This document shows, piece after piece, positions 16,189 to 24,489 of a stretch of 64,000 nt of DNA. Position numbers and translations under genes: made by a program. Source of the stretch: Taibaiella lutea (lineage in GTDB: Bacteria > Bacteroidota > Bacteroidia > Chitinophagales > Chitinophagaceae); NCBI RefSeq assembly GCF_008629695.1, contig NZ_VWSH01000001.1:833990-897989 (forward strand). Reading direction: 5' to 3'. The notes under the pieces were generated by a model. It was not told the DNA's origin, did not search any database, and saw nothing but the letters and a program-made list of their open reading frames with translations. The first letter of the stretch is position 1. Every line of letters begins with the position of its first letter.

Positions 16189-17265
16189 ATGTCTATGAAG
16201 AAAAAATTATTATCATTTGTTTTATGCACCGCAATTATTGGTTATTTCGGCTATATCAATGCACAAAGGGGGCCATTGCAGGCCGGTAATAACATTCATA
16301 TAGATGCGGACAGCTTTACCATCCGGAAATGGGCGGAAAGACATGCTTTTGATTCGTTTCAGAATATAGCTTTACAACAATTGCTTAAAACGGGAAATTA
16401 CGATTCTGTAGTTCAATATTGCAATTATTTCAGAGAGAAGGACAGCATTGACATCAATACTTATGAATTGGCTATAGCAGCAACATACTGGCCTTTTGGC
16501 GAAAGGCCCAAAGCGTATGATATCGTTATGAAAAATGTCCAGTATGATTTAAGCCTTCATGCAGGTGGCCAACATCCTTTTCAAATGTTATGCGATTACA
16601 GCATCGGCCTGAACCTCACCACAGACAAGCTGCTGGAAGACATGGTTATGAATAAGGTATCAGATTACTATTCATCGATGAATAATCCTGAAACTTCCGC
16701 TGGCCTGAAACTGATCCGGATTTTATATAACAGTGAAAAGCTCATTGCCAAATGCAATTACATGCAATCGTTGATTGATCCCAAATTTCGCAAATCAATC
16801 ATAGCGCAACGGTATTCAGATGCGGTTCAAAAACAATTTGAAGAAGGACAGTCCCAAATCTTCAATGACCTGGCAGCATTGATTCAGAATAATCATCAGA
16901 AATTATATACTGATTATCAGGTTGGCACCGCTCAACCTAATCAGATGCTTATCATAAATGCATTTCAGGATTCTGTACAACATGATTATTTCGATGCTAT
17001 TTTAAAAACATCTCTTGCAGATAAATCATTGACCGCAGATGACTACGTTGGCTATGCACTTCAGGGCATAAGCATGAAACATAAAGATATGAGTGAAGAA
17101 GAAACAAAGCATGCTAAAGATTCTCTTTGCAGGATTTATAAATGTACCGGTTCAAATATCAGCATGATTTTTGATGATAAGGTAGTTATACAGAAATATG
17201 ATTCTACAGGTAATTTATATTTTGACACAGTACCGGTTAATAAAAGAAACAGTAATAACCATTAA
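16189..17265 (+). CDS. Secreted protein of unknown function
   Basis: A 358-residue protein with a signal peptide (MSMKKKLLSFVLCTAIIGYF then GYINAQ). The mature part is mainly helical and reads like tetratricopeptide-type packing (FQNIALQQLLKTGNYDSVVQ, YELAIAATYWPFGERPKAYD) but with no clean repeat register. The C terminus is a short beta segment (ISMIFDDKVVIQKYD). No family is recognised. Divergent from the Omp85-like gene with 88 bases between the two starts, so the pair share a control region. Confidence 0.75.
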   Translation: MSMKKKLLSFVLCTAIIGYFGYINAQRGPLQAGNNIHIDADSFTIRKWAERHAFDSFQNIALQQLLKTGNYDSVVQYCNYFREKDSIDINTYELAIAATYWPFGERPKAYDIVMKNVQYDLSLHAGGQHPFQMLCDYSIGLNLTTDKLLEDMVMNKVSDYYSSMNNPETSAGLKLIRILYNSEKLIAKCNYMQSLIDPKFRKSIIAQRYSDAVQKQFEEGQSQIFNDLAALIQNNHQKLYTDYQVGTAQPNQMLIINAFQDSVQHDYFDAILKTSLADKSLTADDYVGYALQGISMKHKDMSEEETKHAKDSLCRIYKCTGSNISMIFDDKVVIQKYDSTGNLYFDTVPVNKRNSNNH

Positions 17266-17548
17266 TGATAGTTGCCTGACCTACAGTAATTAAGCTCTAA
17301 AGCAAATGTCATTAATTCAGGCACTTAAATTCAACCTGTGAGATTTTGAAAACCTCACAGGTTTCCAAATACAATGCAAATCAAAAACAAACGGGCATCA
17401 GTTATTAAGTTTAACATTGTTGATAATCCTTTCAGCCAATGGACATTAAGCTCTAAAGCCTATATTGGGATAGAAAACAAATGGAGCTATTCCCAAAAAT
17501 ATTTCCGAAATTTGCGCTGAAAATAAAATTTTCAGTTAACGAGTATTC
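17266..17548. other. Intergenic region with dispersed palindrome and direct repeat
   Basis: Contains the AACCTGTGAG palindrome at 17333-17363 and a 15-bp direct repeat, ATTAAGCTCTAAAGC, at 17289-17303 and 17445-17459. No ORF is apparent. The desaturase promoter must lie at the right end but no exact -7 match was found. Confidence 0.6.
17333..17363. repeat. AACCTGTGAG palindrome
   Basis: Arms AACCTGTGAG and CTCACAGGTT enclose an 11-base AT-rich loop (ATTTTGAAAAC). The word AACCTCACAGGTT is one I recall as a dispersed intergenic repeat in Bacteroidota; only one copy is seen in this window. Confidence 0.7.
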
Positions 17549-18640
17549 ATGGAAGTAACAACATCATTGCCAAAGTTCCCCAATGTAAAGAACTCAGTGC
17601 AAAACTCATTGCATCGTGAGTTGAAGAACAGGGTGCAGCAATATTTTATTGATAACAACATTAAACAAACCGGCAACTTTGGGCTTTGGCACAAAGCTAT
17701 TGTGTTGGTATTAGGCTTCTCGGCTCTATATCTTCATTTATTGATTGCACAACCTGCCTGGTACTGGGCTTTACTGGAATGTGCATTGTTAGGTGCCATA
17801 ATTGCTTCTATAGGTTTCAATGTAATGCACGATGGCGGGCATGGCAGTTTCAGCGAAAACAAGGGCATGAACAAAATTGCTTCGTATGCAAGCAGCATGA
17901 TGGGTGCCAGCCAGTTTATGTGGAATATGAAGCACAACATGATTCACCATACGTACACTAATATTGACGGCGTGGATGATGATATTGATACAGGCATTAT
18001 GATGCGTATGGCGCCTTCTCAAAAACATTTAAAATTCCACCGCTTTCAGCATATTTATTTTGTAGTGCTGTATATGTTTATGTATGTTTTCTGGGTGTTT
18101 TTCAGTGATTACAATAAATATTTTTCGGGTAAAATCGGCATCATGCCGTTAAAGAAAATGACTGCAGGCGACCATATCCGCTTCTGGGCGGTTAAGCTTT
18201 GGCATACTGCAGTGTTTATTGTTATACCGATAATGGTAGTTGGTTTTTCGCATTGGCTTATAGGATTTGTTACATTAAGTGCTGTTGCAGGTTTTATATT
18301 AAGTATTGTATTTCAATTGGCTCATACGGTTGAAGATGCACACTTTCCTTTAGCGGATGCCGAATCTTTAAAAATGCCGGATGAATTTGCGGCGCATCAA
18401 ATAAAGACTACTGCAAATTTTGCGACAAACGATAAGTTCATCAATTGGTTTGTGGGTGGTTTGAACTTTCAGATAGAACATCATTTATTTCCAAAAATTT
18501 CACACGTACACTACCCTGCTATCAGCAAGATTGTGCAAAAGGTTTGTCAGGAATATAACCTTACTTATGTTAACTATCCAACAATGACAAAGGCTGTAGC
18601 AGCGCATGTAGGTTTTTTGAGGGATATGGGAAAGGGGTAA
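17549..18640 (+). CDS. Membrane fatty-acid desaturase
   Basis: An acyl-lipid or acyl-CoA desaturase of 363 residues. All three histidine boxes are present: HDGGH at 94-98, HNMIHH at 129-134 and QIEHH at 308-312. The Gln in the third box (QxxHH) is the mark of front-end-type (delta-5/6-like) desaturases. There is no fused cytochrome b5 domain. Four transmembrane segments flank the boxes. It introduces a double bond in a membrane acyl chain using a di-iron centre; position and substrate cannot be read from sequence. Monocistronic, ending at a strong palindromic terminator. Confidence 0.92.
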   Translation: MEVTTSLPKFPNVKNSVQNSLHRELKNRVQQYFIDNNIKQTGNFGLWHKAIVLVLGFSALYLHLLIAQPAWYWALLECALLGAIIASIGFNVMHDGGHGSFSENKGMNKIASYASSMMGASQFMWNMKHNMIHHTYTNIDGVDDDIDTGIMMRMAPSQKHLKFHRFQHIYFVVLYMFMYVFWVFFSDYNKYFSGKIGIMPLKKMTAGDHIRFWAVKLWHTAVFIVIPIMVVGFSHWLIGFVTLSAVAGFILSIVFQLAHTVEDAHFPLADAESLKMPDEFAAHQIKTTANFATNDKFINWFVGGLNFQIEHHLFPKISHVHYPAISKIVQKVCQEYNLTYVNYPTMTKAVAAHVGFLRDMGKG

Positions 18641-18682
18641 TTAAGGTTTTAAATATTAGACATTAGAAGTTAGATATTAGAT

Positions 18683-18726
18683 ATTAAAAGAAGAGGCTCA
18701 CATAATTGTGAGCCTCTTCTTTTAAT
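18683..18726. terminator. Bidirectional terminator between desaturase and lpx operon
   Basis: The perfect 20-bp arms (ATTAAAAGAAGAGGCTCACA) with a TAAT loop lie between convergent genes; A-rich and T-rich outer flanks suit both directions. Confidence 0.9.
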
Positions 18727-18745
18727 GTTCGTTAATTATTCTTTA

Positions 18746-19363
18746 CTACTTATAATCCTGCATCGAAATTAAATCATGCACGCCTTCATATTCGCGTTCA
18801 TCATTGGAGGCAATAATAATCAAACGATTGTGTGAGTATTGTTTCAGCCAATCCTGATAAGTTTGCACTCCTTGTAAATCAAGGTTGCTGCAAGGTTCAT
18901 CCAACAATAAAAGGGAGGTTTGCGTAAAAAAGGCTTGTGCCAGTTTAACGCGTTGTTTCATTCCTGATGAAAAGTCATGGATAAATTTATGGCTGACTTT
19001 CTGCAGACCCATCGCTTCAATGATTTTATCGACTGTGAATCCGTTCAGTATTTTCTTGAAAGTAAAATGAAAAGTAAGAAATTCCTTTAAAGACATTTCC
19101 TCTATAATATCCATTCCCGGCGCGCAAAAGCTTACATGTTGAAAAAGCTTTTCGGTACTGAGTTGTGTGTTGTTGATATTGTATTCAATCGTCCCTTTAT
19201 TGGGACTTTGCATGCCTGCCAGCATGCGGAGTAATGTAGATTTGCCCGAACCATTGGCTCCGAGGATAGCATATTGTTTGCCGTTTTCAAAGGTATAATC
19301 CAAACCTTTGAAAACCCAATGTTGCTGATATCGTTTGCCGACTTGATTAACCGATATCGTCAT
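18746..19363 (-). CDS. ABC transporter ATP-binding protein (orphan)
   Basis: A 205-residue single nucleotide-binding domain from ATG 19363. Seen: Walker A GANGSGKS at 35-42, signature FSSGMKQR near 131, Walker B LLLLDEP near 150 and the D-loop NLD. It is short and CcmA-like, with a degenerate H-loop region (IIIASNDEREY lacks the usual His). No permease gene is adjacent. It overlaps the 3' end of lpxA by 17 bases, so it is translationally coupled to lipid A synthesis and may belong to an envelope transporter. A GTG at 19387 would add eight residues. Confidence 0.88.
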   Translation of the reverse strand: MTISVNQVGKRYQQHWVFKGLDYTFENGKQYAILGANGSGKSTLLRMLAGMQSPNKGTIEYNINNTQLSTEKLFQHVSFCAPGMDIIEEMSLKEFLTFHFTFKKILNGFTVDKIIEAMGLQKVSHKFIHDFSSGMKQRVKLAQAFFTQTSLLLLDEPCSNLDLQGVQTYQDWLKQYSHNRLIIIASNDEREYEGVHDLISMQDYK

Positions 19364-20150
19364 TGCCGTTTCTGCGGGTATAGCCACGCATGATGCCGCG
19401 ATTGGATTCGCGAATGAAGGTTAATATTTCGTCGCGCTCGTCAGACACCGGAATTTCGGCTTCGATGATACGCATTGCTTTGGCAACGTTATATCCTTTT
19501 ACGTAGAGAATGCGGAAGATATCCAGAATTTCATTTACTTTTTCGGTACTGTAACCTCTGCGTTTCAACCCCACTGAGTTTACGCCTACATAAGACAATG
19601 GTTCACGAGCTGCTTTCACATAAGGTGGTACATCTTTACGAACCATGGAACCACCGGTAACGTAGGCATGAGAACCGATACGTACAAATTGCTGAACAGC
19701 TACTAAACCGGCCAATGTAACATAATCGCCCACAACAATGTGACCTGCCAAAGTTGTGTCGTTTGAAAAAATACAATTATTCCCGATAACACAATCGTGT
19801 GCTATGTGAGAATAAGCCATAATCAGGCAATTATTCCCGATTCTCGTAACTTCTTTGTCACTTGTACCTCTGTTGATGGTTACACATTCTCTGATAGTGC
19901 AGTTATCACCGATTATTACTTGTGTATTTTCACCTTTAAACTTCAAATCCTGTGGAATTGCTGAAATAACGGCTCCCGGAAATACGCGACAATTTTTACC
20001 AATACGTGCGCCTTCCATAATAGTAGCATGGGAGGCAATGTAACTACCTTCTCCGATTTCCACATCTTTATGAATGACAGCAAAAGCATCTATTTGTACA
20101 TTGTCGCCAATTTTAGCCTCGGGATGTACATAAGTTAATGGATGAATCAT
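19347..20150 (-). CDS. lpxA: UDP-N-acetylglucosamine O-acyltransferase
   Basis: Adds the 3-O-hydroxyacyl chain to UDP-GlcNAc, the first step of lipid A synthesis. A 267-residue left-handed beta helix of hexapeptide repeats (IGDNVQI, IGEGSYI, IGKNCRV, IGNNCLI) followed by a C-terminal helical domain. The catalytic His lies in SHIAHDC (His118, His115 nearby), matching E. coli His125/His122. It is the fourth gene of the HD-lpxD-lpxC/fabZ-lpxA run. Confidence 0.97.
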   Translation of the reverse strand: MIHPLTYVHPEAKIGDNVQIDAFAVIHKDVEIGEGSYIASHATIMEGARIGKNCRVFPGAVISAIPQDLKFKGENTQVIIGDNCTIRECVTINRGTSDKEVTRIGNNCLIMAYSHIAHDCVIGNNCIFSNDTTLAGHIVVGDYVTLAGLVAVQQFVRIGSHAYVTGGSMVRKDVPPYVKAAREPLSYVGVNSVGLKRRGYSTEKVNEILDIFRILYVKGYNVAKAMRIIEAEIPVSDERDEILTFIRESNRGIMRGYTRRNGNDDIG

Positions 20151-20258
20151 TTAAAAAAACTTAGTTATTAGATTTGAGATCTGAGATTGAGATTTGAGAC
20201 AGTATATCGAATAGAACACAACGTAAAATTCTCATATCTCATACCTGATATCTTATAT
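20151..20258. repeat. Low-complexity GATTTGAGA-type intergenic repeat
   Basis: Between lpxA and lpxC-fabZ the sequence repeats ATTTGAGA/GATCTGAGA words, with ATATCTCAT/ATATCTTAT complements further on. Related TAGATATTAGATATT words occur at 18650-18685 and 47960-48000. Confidence 0.55.
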
Positions 20259-21713
20259 CTATTTTTGTTTTGGTAAAATTTGCGCTACCAATTCCGCTTC
20301 CGTAGCAACTTTATTGCCTACATAAGCAGTTCCCTTCATTTCACAAATGCCTCTTCTGATAGGGTTTACCAATTCCAGTTTCAATATCAAAGTATCGCCC
20401 GGTACTACTTTTTGTTTAAACTTCACCTTATCTATTTTCAGGAAATAGGTATCATAATTTTCCGGATCAGGATAATTATTCAAGGCCAGCAATCCGCCAA
20501 CCTGTGCCATTGCTTCTATCTGCAAAACACCTGGCATTACAGGGTTTCCGGGGAAATGGCCCTGAAAGAAATGCTCGTTGAAAGTTACGTTTTTGATACC
20601 TACTACTTCCTTATCCGTCATGTCGATAATTTTATCGACTAAAAGGAACGGATATTTATGTGGCAAAGATTTTTCGATATGGACGATATCGTAAACCGGC
20701 GGTCTGTTAGGATCATAGGTGGGAATATCCGCCAGGTTTTTATTTTTCTTGATGTATTGTTTCAGTTTTTTTGCAAACTCAATATTTGTTGCGTGGCCGG
20801 GGCGGCTTGCAATAATATGAGCGTTGATATTAAATCCTGTCAGTGCCAAATCGCCTACAATGTCAAGCAATTTATGCCTTGCAGGTTCATTCGGATGATT
20901 TAACTGCAGATTATTTAAGATGCCTTCACTTTTAACTTCTACTTTAGGTTGATTGAATACAGTTGCCAGCTTTTCCAATTCTGCATCACTCACCACTTTA
21001 TCTACTACAACAATGGCATTATTCAACTGGCCGCCTTTAATCAGATTGTTTTCAAGCAGATGTTCCAATTCATGCAGGAAGCAGAATGTACGGCTGTTGG
21101 AAATTTCTTTCTTAAAATCACTGATATGCTTCAACGTTGCATGCTGGGTACCCAATACCGGAGAATTGAAATCAATCATTGTAGTGATCTGATATTCATT
21201 TGCGGGAATGGCAAGCATATCTACATTCTTTACAGGATCGTAGAAATGTATGTTCTGATCAATAGTGTAATATACTTTTTTAGCGTCCTGTTCTAATACG
21301 CCCACGCTTTCAATCGCTTCAATAAATTGTTTGGAGCTACCATCCATTATAGGAATTTCAGGTGCATCCAATTCCAGTAAAACGTTGTCCACACTCATTC
21401 CGACCAAAGCGGCAAGAATATGTTCAGTGGTATAAATACGTGCTCCATTATGCTCAAGTGTTGTTCCGCGTGATGTATCTACTACATAATCCACATCTGC
21501 CTTTACAATAGGTTGTTCAGGCAAATCAACGCGTTTGAAACGAATACCGAAACCCGGATTGGCAGGTTTCAGCGTCAATGTTACTTCCTTGCCCGTATGC
21601 AGCCCCACACCGCTTATCGACACTTCACCTTTCAAGGTCTGTTGGAATTCTTTCATTTTTACTTTTTGTTCAAGAATCGTTGTTTGTTTGGCTTCTTTAG
21701 CGACTATTTCCAT
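20259..21713 (-). CDS. lpxC-fabZ: Bifunctional LpxC deacetylase / FabZ dehydratase
   Basis: Two enzymes in one chain of 484 residues. The N-terminal part (to about 320) is UDP-3-O-acyl-GlcNAc deacetylase: SISGVGLHTG, TTEHILAAL (first zinc His), MDGSSKQF and RHKLLDIVGDLAL (second His and Asp ligands). The C-terminal part is (3R)-hydroxyacyl-ACP dehydratase: LPHKYPFLLVDKI, GHFPGNPVMPGVLQIE (catalytic His and Glu) and MAQVGG. The fusion is characteristic of Bacteroidota and links lipid A and fatty-acid synthesis at their shared hydroxyacyl-ACP. The start is the ATG at 21713; another Met at codon 20 (MKEFQQTLKGEV) is also possible. Confidence 0.97.
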   Translation of the reverse strand: MEIVAKEAKQTTILEQKVKMKEFQQTLKGEVSISGVGLHTGKEVTLTLKPANPGFGIRFKRVDLPEQPIVKADVDYVVDTSRGTTLEHNGARIYTTEHILAALVGMSVDNVLLELDAPEIPIMDGSSKQFIEAIESVGVLEQDAKKVYYTIDQNIHFYDPVKNVDMLAIPANEYQITTMIDFNSPVLGTQHATLKHISDFKKEISNSRTFCFLHELEHLLENNLIKGGQLNNAIVVVDKVVSDAELEKLATVFNQPKVEVKSEGILNNLQLNHPNEPARHKLLDIVGDLALTGFNINAHIIASRPGHATNIEFAKKLKQYIKKNKNLADIPTYDPNRPPVYDIVHIEKSLPHKYPFLLVDKIIDMTDKEVVGIKNVTFNEHFFQGHFPGNPVMPGVLQIEAMAQVGGLLALNNYPDPENYDTYFLKIDKVKFKQKVVPGDTLILKLELVNPIRRGICEMKGTAYVGNKVATEAELVAQILPKQK

Positions 21714-21854
21714 CAAATAAATTTTTTAAACCTTGCATTTCACAGATATATAAAATCAGGCTTCTTATATTTATAATTTTCAAAACCCCATATAACCGGA
21801 GTTTTCCAAAAACGGGTCGGCAAAGATAATCCAATTGCTAATATTATTAAACTA

Positions 21855-22907
21855 TTAACTCCCTTTAACCAAAACAGCGTTCAATTTTTCTTCTAATTGT
21901 TTGATGCGTTGCGTAAGATCAGGTAAATTTCTAAAAATTACCTGACTTTTCAAATGTGCCTTGAAATCAAATGCAGGCGAACCCCAATATTCCGTGTCTT
22001 CTTTAACAACAGGTTTTAACATGCCGCTTTGAGCGCCGATTTTTGTTCCGTCCGCAATGGAAATATGTCCTGCAAAACCAACCTGACCGCCAATCATACA
22101 GCGCTTACCTATTTTCACGCTGCCCGAAATACCTGTTTGAGAGGCAATGACAGTGCCCTCGCCTATTTCAACATTATGTGCAACCTGTATTAAATTGTCC
22201 AGCTTTACACCTTTTCTTATAAACGTCGAACCTATAGTTGCTCTGTCTATCGTGGTATTAGCGCCTATTTCCACATCATCTTCTATTACTACATTTCCCA
22301 GTTGAGGCACTTTCTTATATTTTCCATCACCTTGCGGTGCAAAACCAAAACCATCTGCCCCGATAACGGTTCCTGCATGAACAATCACTCTTTTACCTAA
22401 TTTACATTGATGATAAATTTTCACGCCGGCATTAATCTGACTGTCATCATCAATCACAACATTATCACCCACATAAGCATGTGGAAATATTTTTACATTA
22501 TTGCCAATCTTCACATTTCTACCCAGATAAGCAAATGCGCCAACATAAACATCGTTGCCTAACTGCGCTGTAGCATCAATAAAAGAAGGTTGTTCAATGC
22601 CTTTCTTAACATTGCCCATAGCCATTACTTCATTGTATTTTTCCAGTAAAGCGGCAAATGCAGCATAAGCATCCGGCACACGGAGCAAAGTAGCGTCAAT
22701 AGGTCTTTCCAACACAAGCGTTTCATTAATGATAATGATGCCCGCTTTGGTTTCGTACAAATAATGTTCGTATTTGGGATTAGCGACAAAACTCAATGCC
22801 TCTTTCCTGCCTTCTTCAATACGCGCAATATCACTAATAGCCGCATCAGGATTACCTTCCACTTTAGCATTAATCAAAGCCGCAATCTGCGCTGCTGTAA
22901 ACTGCAT
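21855..22907 (-). CDS. lpxD: UDP-3-O-(hydroxyacyl)glucosamine N-acyltransferase
   Basis: Adds the N-linked hydroxyacyl chain in the third step of lipid A synthesis. The 350 residues show the LpxD layout: an N-terminal uridine-binding domain (residues 1-100), a beta helix of hexapeptide repeats and a C-terminal helix (LTQRIKQLEEKLNAV). The catalytic His lies in LIQVAHNVEIG, and HAGTVIGADGFGF is the family block before it. Between the HD hydrolase and lpxC-fabZ, all on the minus strand. Confidence 0.97.
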   Translation of the reverse strand: MQFTAAQIAALINAKVEGNPDAAISDIARIEEGRKEALSFVANPKYEHYLYETKAGIIIINETLVLERPIDATLLRVPDAYAAFAALLEKYNEVMAMGNVKKGIEQPSFIDATAQLGNDVYVGAFAYLGRNVKIGNNVKIFPHAYVGDNVVIDDDSQINAGVKIYHQCKLGKRVIVHAGTVIGADGFGFAPQGDGKYKKVPQLGNVVIEDDVEIGANTTIDRATIGSTFIRKGVKLDNLIQVAHNVEIGEGTVIASQTGISGSVKIGKRCMIGGQVGFAGHISIADGTKIGAQSGMLKPVVKEDTEYWGSPAFDFKAHLKSQVIFRNLPDLTQRIKQLEEKLNAVLVKGS

Positions 22908-23074
22908 ATTATTCTAATTAAAAAGTAAAATTCATTGTCGTCGAAGACACGAACAATGATATAAAATGTTATTGCTTTATAAACACATTATAATTGCGTT
23001 ACCCCTATGCTAACAATATAAAAGTAAAAATAAAATCCGGAGCCCGGCCATTATTTTGATATAACGAAAAAAAC

Positions 23075-24286
23075 TCAGGGCATTCTACAAATATAAAATT
23101 TCTCCACAGGAACTGTAAGATCTGAACTTATCAGCGCATTATCAACATCTGAAATATTAAGTATATCACCGTTTTTCATCAGAATATTAATCTTTTCATC
23201 ATACTGGTTATAAGTATTATTGCTGGTAGTGCCTTTAAATAGAAAATACTCCAGATCTTCTTCATTTATCTGTCCGGCATTCAGCACCACTTGTTTCATC
23301 TTTTCAAATTCATGTTCCAGAGGCTGGGTACTTAGCCTTACTTTATATAACCTTCTGTTTTCAAGCATGGAACAAAGCTGTGAAAGAATTTTATCGGGAT
23401 GGCTTGTCCACACTTTTATTGAAGCAGCAATATCAGCATCGTCCAACAGACAAAACTTTTCAAGAATGGCGGGTTCCGAAAGGAAATCATGACCATTTAT
23501 TTTTTCGTAAAGAAAAAAACGAAAGCTTGGCGTAGCAAATAAATCCACACCTTTCTGAGCCAGATCTCTCGCTCTTTTCAACACATTGATGATGAGATGC
23601 TCGGCGCCTAAAACAGTTTTGTGTAAATAAACCTGCCAATACATCAGACGGCGGGCTACAATAAATTTTTCAACTGAATGAATGCCTTTTTCTTCTACCA
23701 CAAGTCCGCCATCTTTAACGGTAAGCATTTGCAGAATGCGATCGTAACCAATAACACCTTCAGAAACACCAGTATAAAAACTATCGCGATTCAGGTAATC
23801 CATCCGGTCCATATCAAGCTGGCTCGAAACCAGCTGATGTAAGAAAGTCTTCGGATGTGTATTGTCGAAAATAGCAATGGCATAGGTCAGCATTCCGTCC
23901 ATTTCTTCATTAAGGCGCTGCATGATAAGCCGTGAAATAGTTTCATGCGAAATATCGTGCACAATGGTGTGCTCCAATCCATGACTAAAGGGCCCATGAC
24001 CAATATCGTGCATTAAAATAGCCAGACGGGCCGCAATACATTCGTCCCGGCTGATATCGATGCCTTTGCTCCTCAATTCGGACAAAGCAATATTCATGAG
24101 ATGCGCAGCGCCCAAAGAATGGTGCAGCCTTGTATGAACCGCTCCCGGGTAAACCAGATGCGCCATCCCCATTTGCTTTATTCTCCTTAACCTTTGAAAC
24201 CATTTGTGTTCTATAACCTGCATCATTTCCTGCTCGGGGAAACGTATAAAGCCATAAACAGGGTCGTTGATTATTTTTCCGCGCAT
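23075..24286 (-). CDS. HD-domain phosphohydrolase
   Basis: A 403-residue HD-superfamily enzyme of the dNTP triphosphohydrolase-related YdhJ/YwfO type. Seen: TRLHHSLGAAHLM and LMHDIGHGPFSHGLEH (the HD metal site), SSQLDMDRMDYLNRDSFYTGV (the distal Asp) and MYWQVYLHKTV. The substrate is not known; relatives hydrolyse dNTPs. In Bacteroidota this gene commonly precedes lpxD, as here, though the functional link is not understood. The ATG at 24286 is chosen; the preceding TTG is one codon upstream. Confidence 0.9.
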   Translation of the reverse strand: MRGKIINDPVYGFIRFPEQEMMQVIEHKWFQRLRRIKQMGMAHLVYPGAVHTRLHHSLGAAHLMNIALSELRSKGIDISRDECIAARLAILMHDIGHGPFSHGLEHTIVHDISHETISRLIMQRLNEEMDGMLTYAIAIFDNTHPKTFLHQLVSSQLDMDRMDYLNRDSFYTGVSEGVIGYDRILQMLTVKDGGLVVEEKGIHSVEKFIVARRLMYWQVYLHKTVLGAEHLIINVLKRARDLAQKGVDLFATPSFRFFLYEKINGHDFLSEPAILEKFCLLDDADIAASIKVWTSHPDKILSQLCSMLENRRLYKVRLSTQPLEHEFEKMKQVVLNAGQINEEDLEYFLFKGTTSNNTYNQYDEKINILMKNGDILNISDVDNALISSDLTVPVEKFYICRMP

Positions 24287-24342
24287 CAATTCAGTATTTT
24301 TCCGGAAGGAAAGAGATTTACGTTCTTTTCCGTAATTGACTG

Positions 24343-24376
24343 CAAATGTAAGGTTTCAGAAGGATTGGTATTTCAA
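24343..24376 (-). promoter_or_regulatory. Promoter of the HD-lpxD-lpxC/fabZ-lpxA run
   Basis: On the minus strand TACATTTG (24343-24350) is an exact -7 match, with TTG (24374-24376) upstream at a 23-base spacing, slightly longer than the other promoters here. Confidence 0.5.
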
Positions 24377-24402
24377 AACAGAATTTCATAATATAAACCT
24401 GC

Positions 24403-24443
24403 AAAAAAATGATGCAGCTATCAGGTTATAGCTGCATCATTTT
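24403..24443 (-). terminator. Terminator of the three-gene subtilase module
   Basis: A stem with arms AATGATGCAGCTAT and ATAGCTGCATCATT and a CAGGTT loop is followed on the minus strand by a seven-T run (24403-24409 as A). It lies 47 bases past the stop at 24490. Confidence 0.9.
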
Positions 24444-24489
24444 ATCCGGCTGCGGAAATGAATAGTAATATCAATTCTATTCTGTCTCC

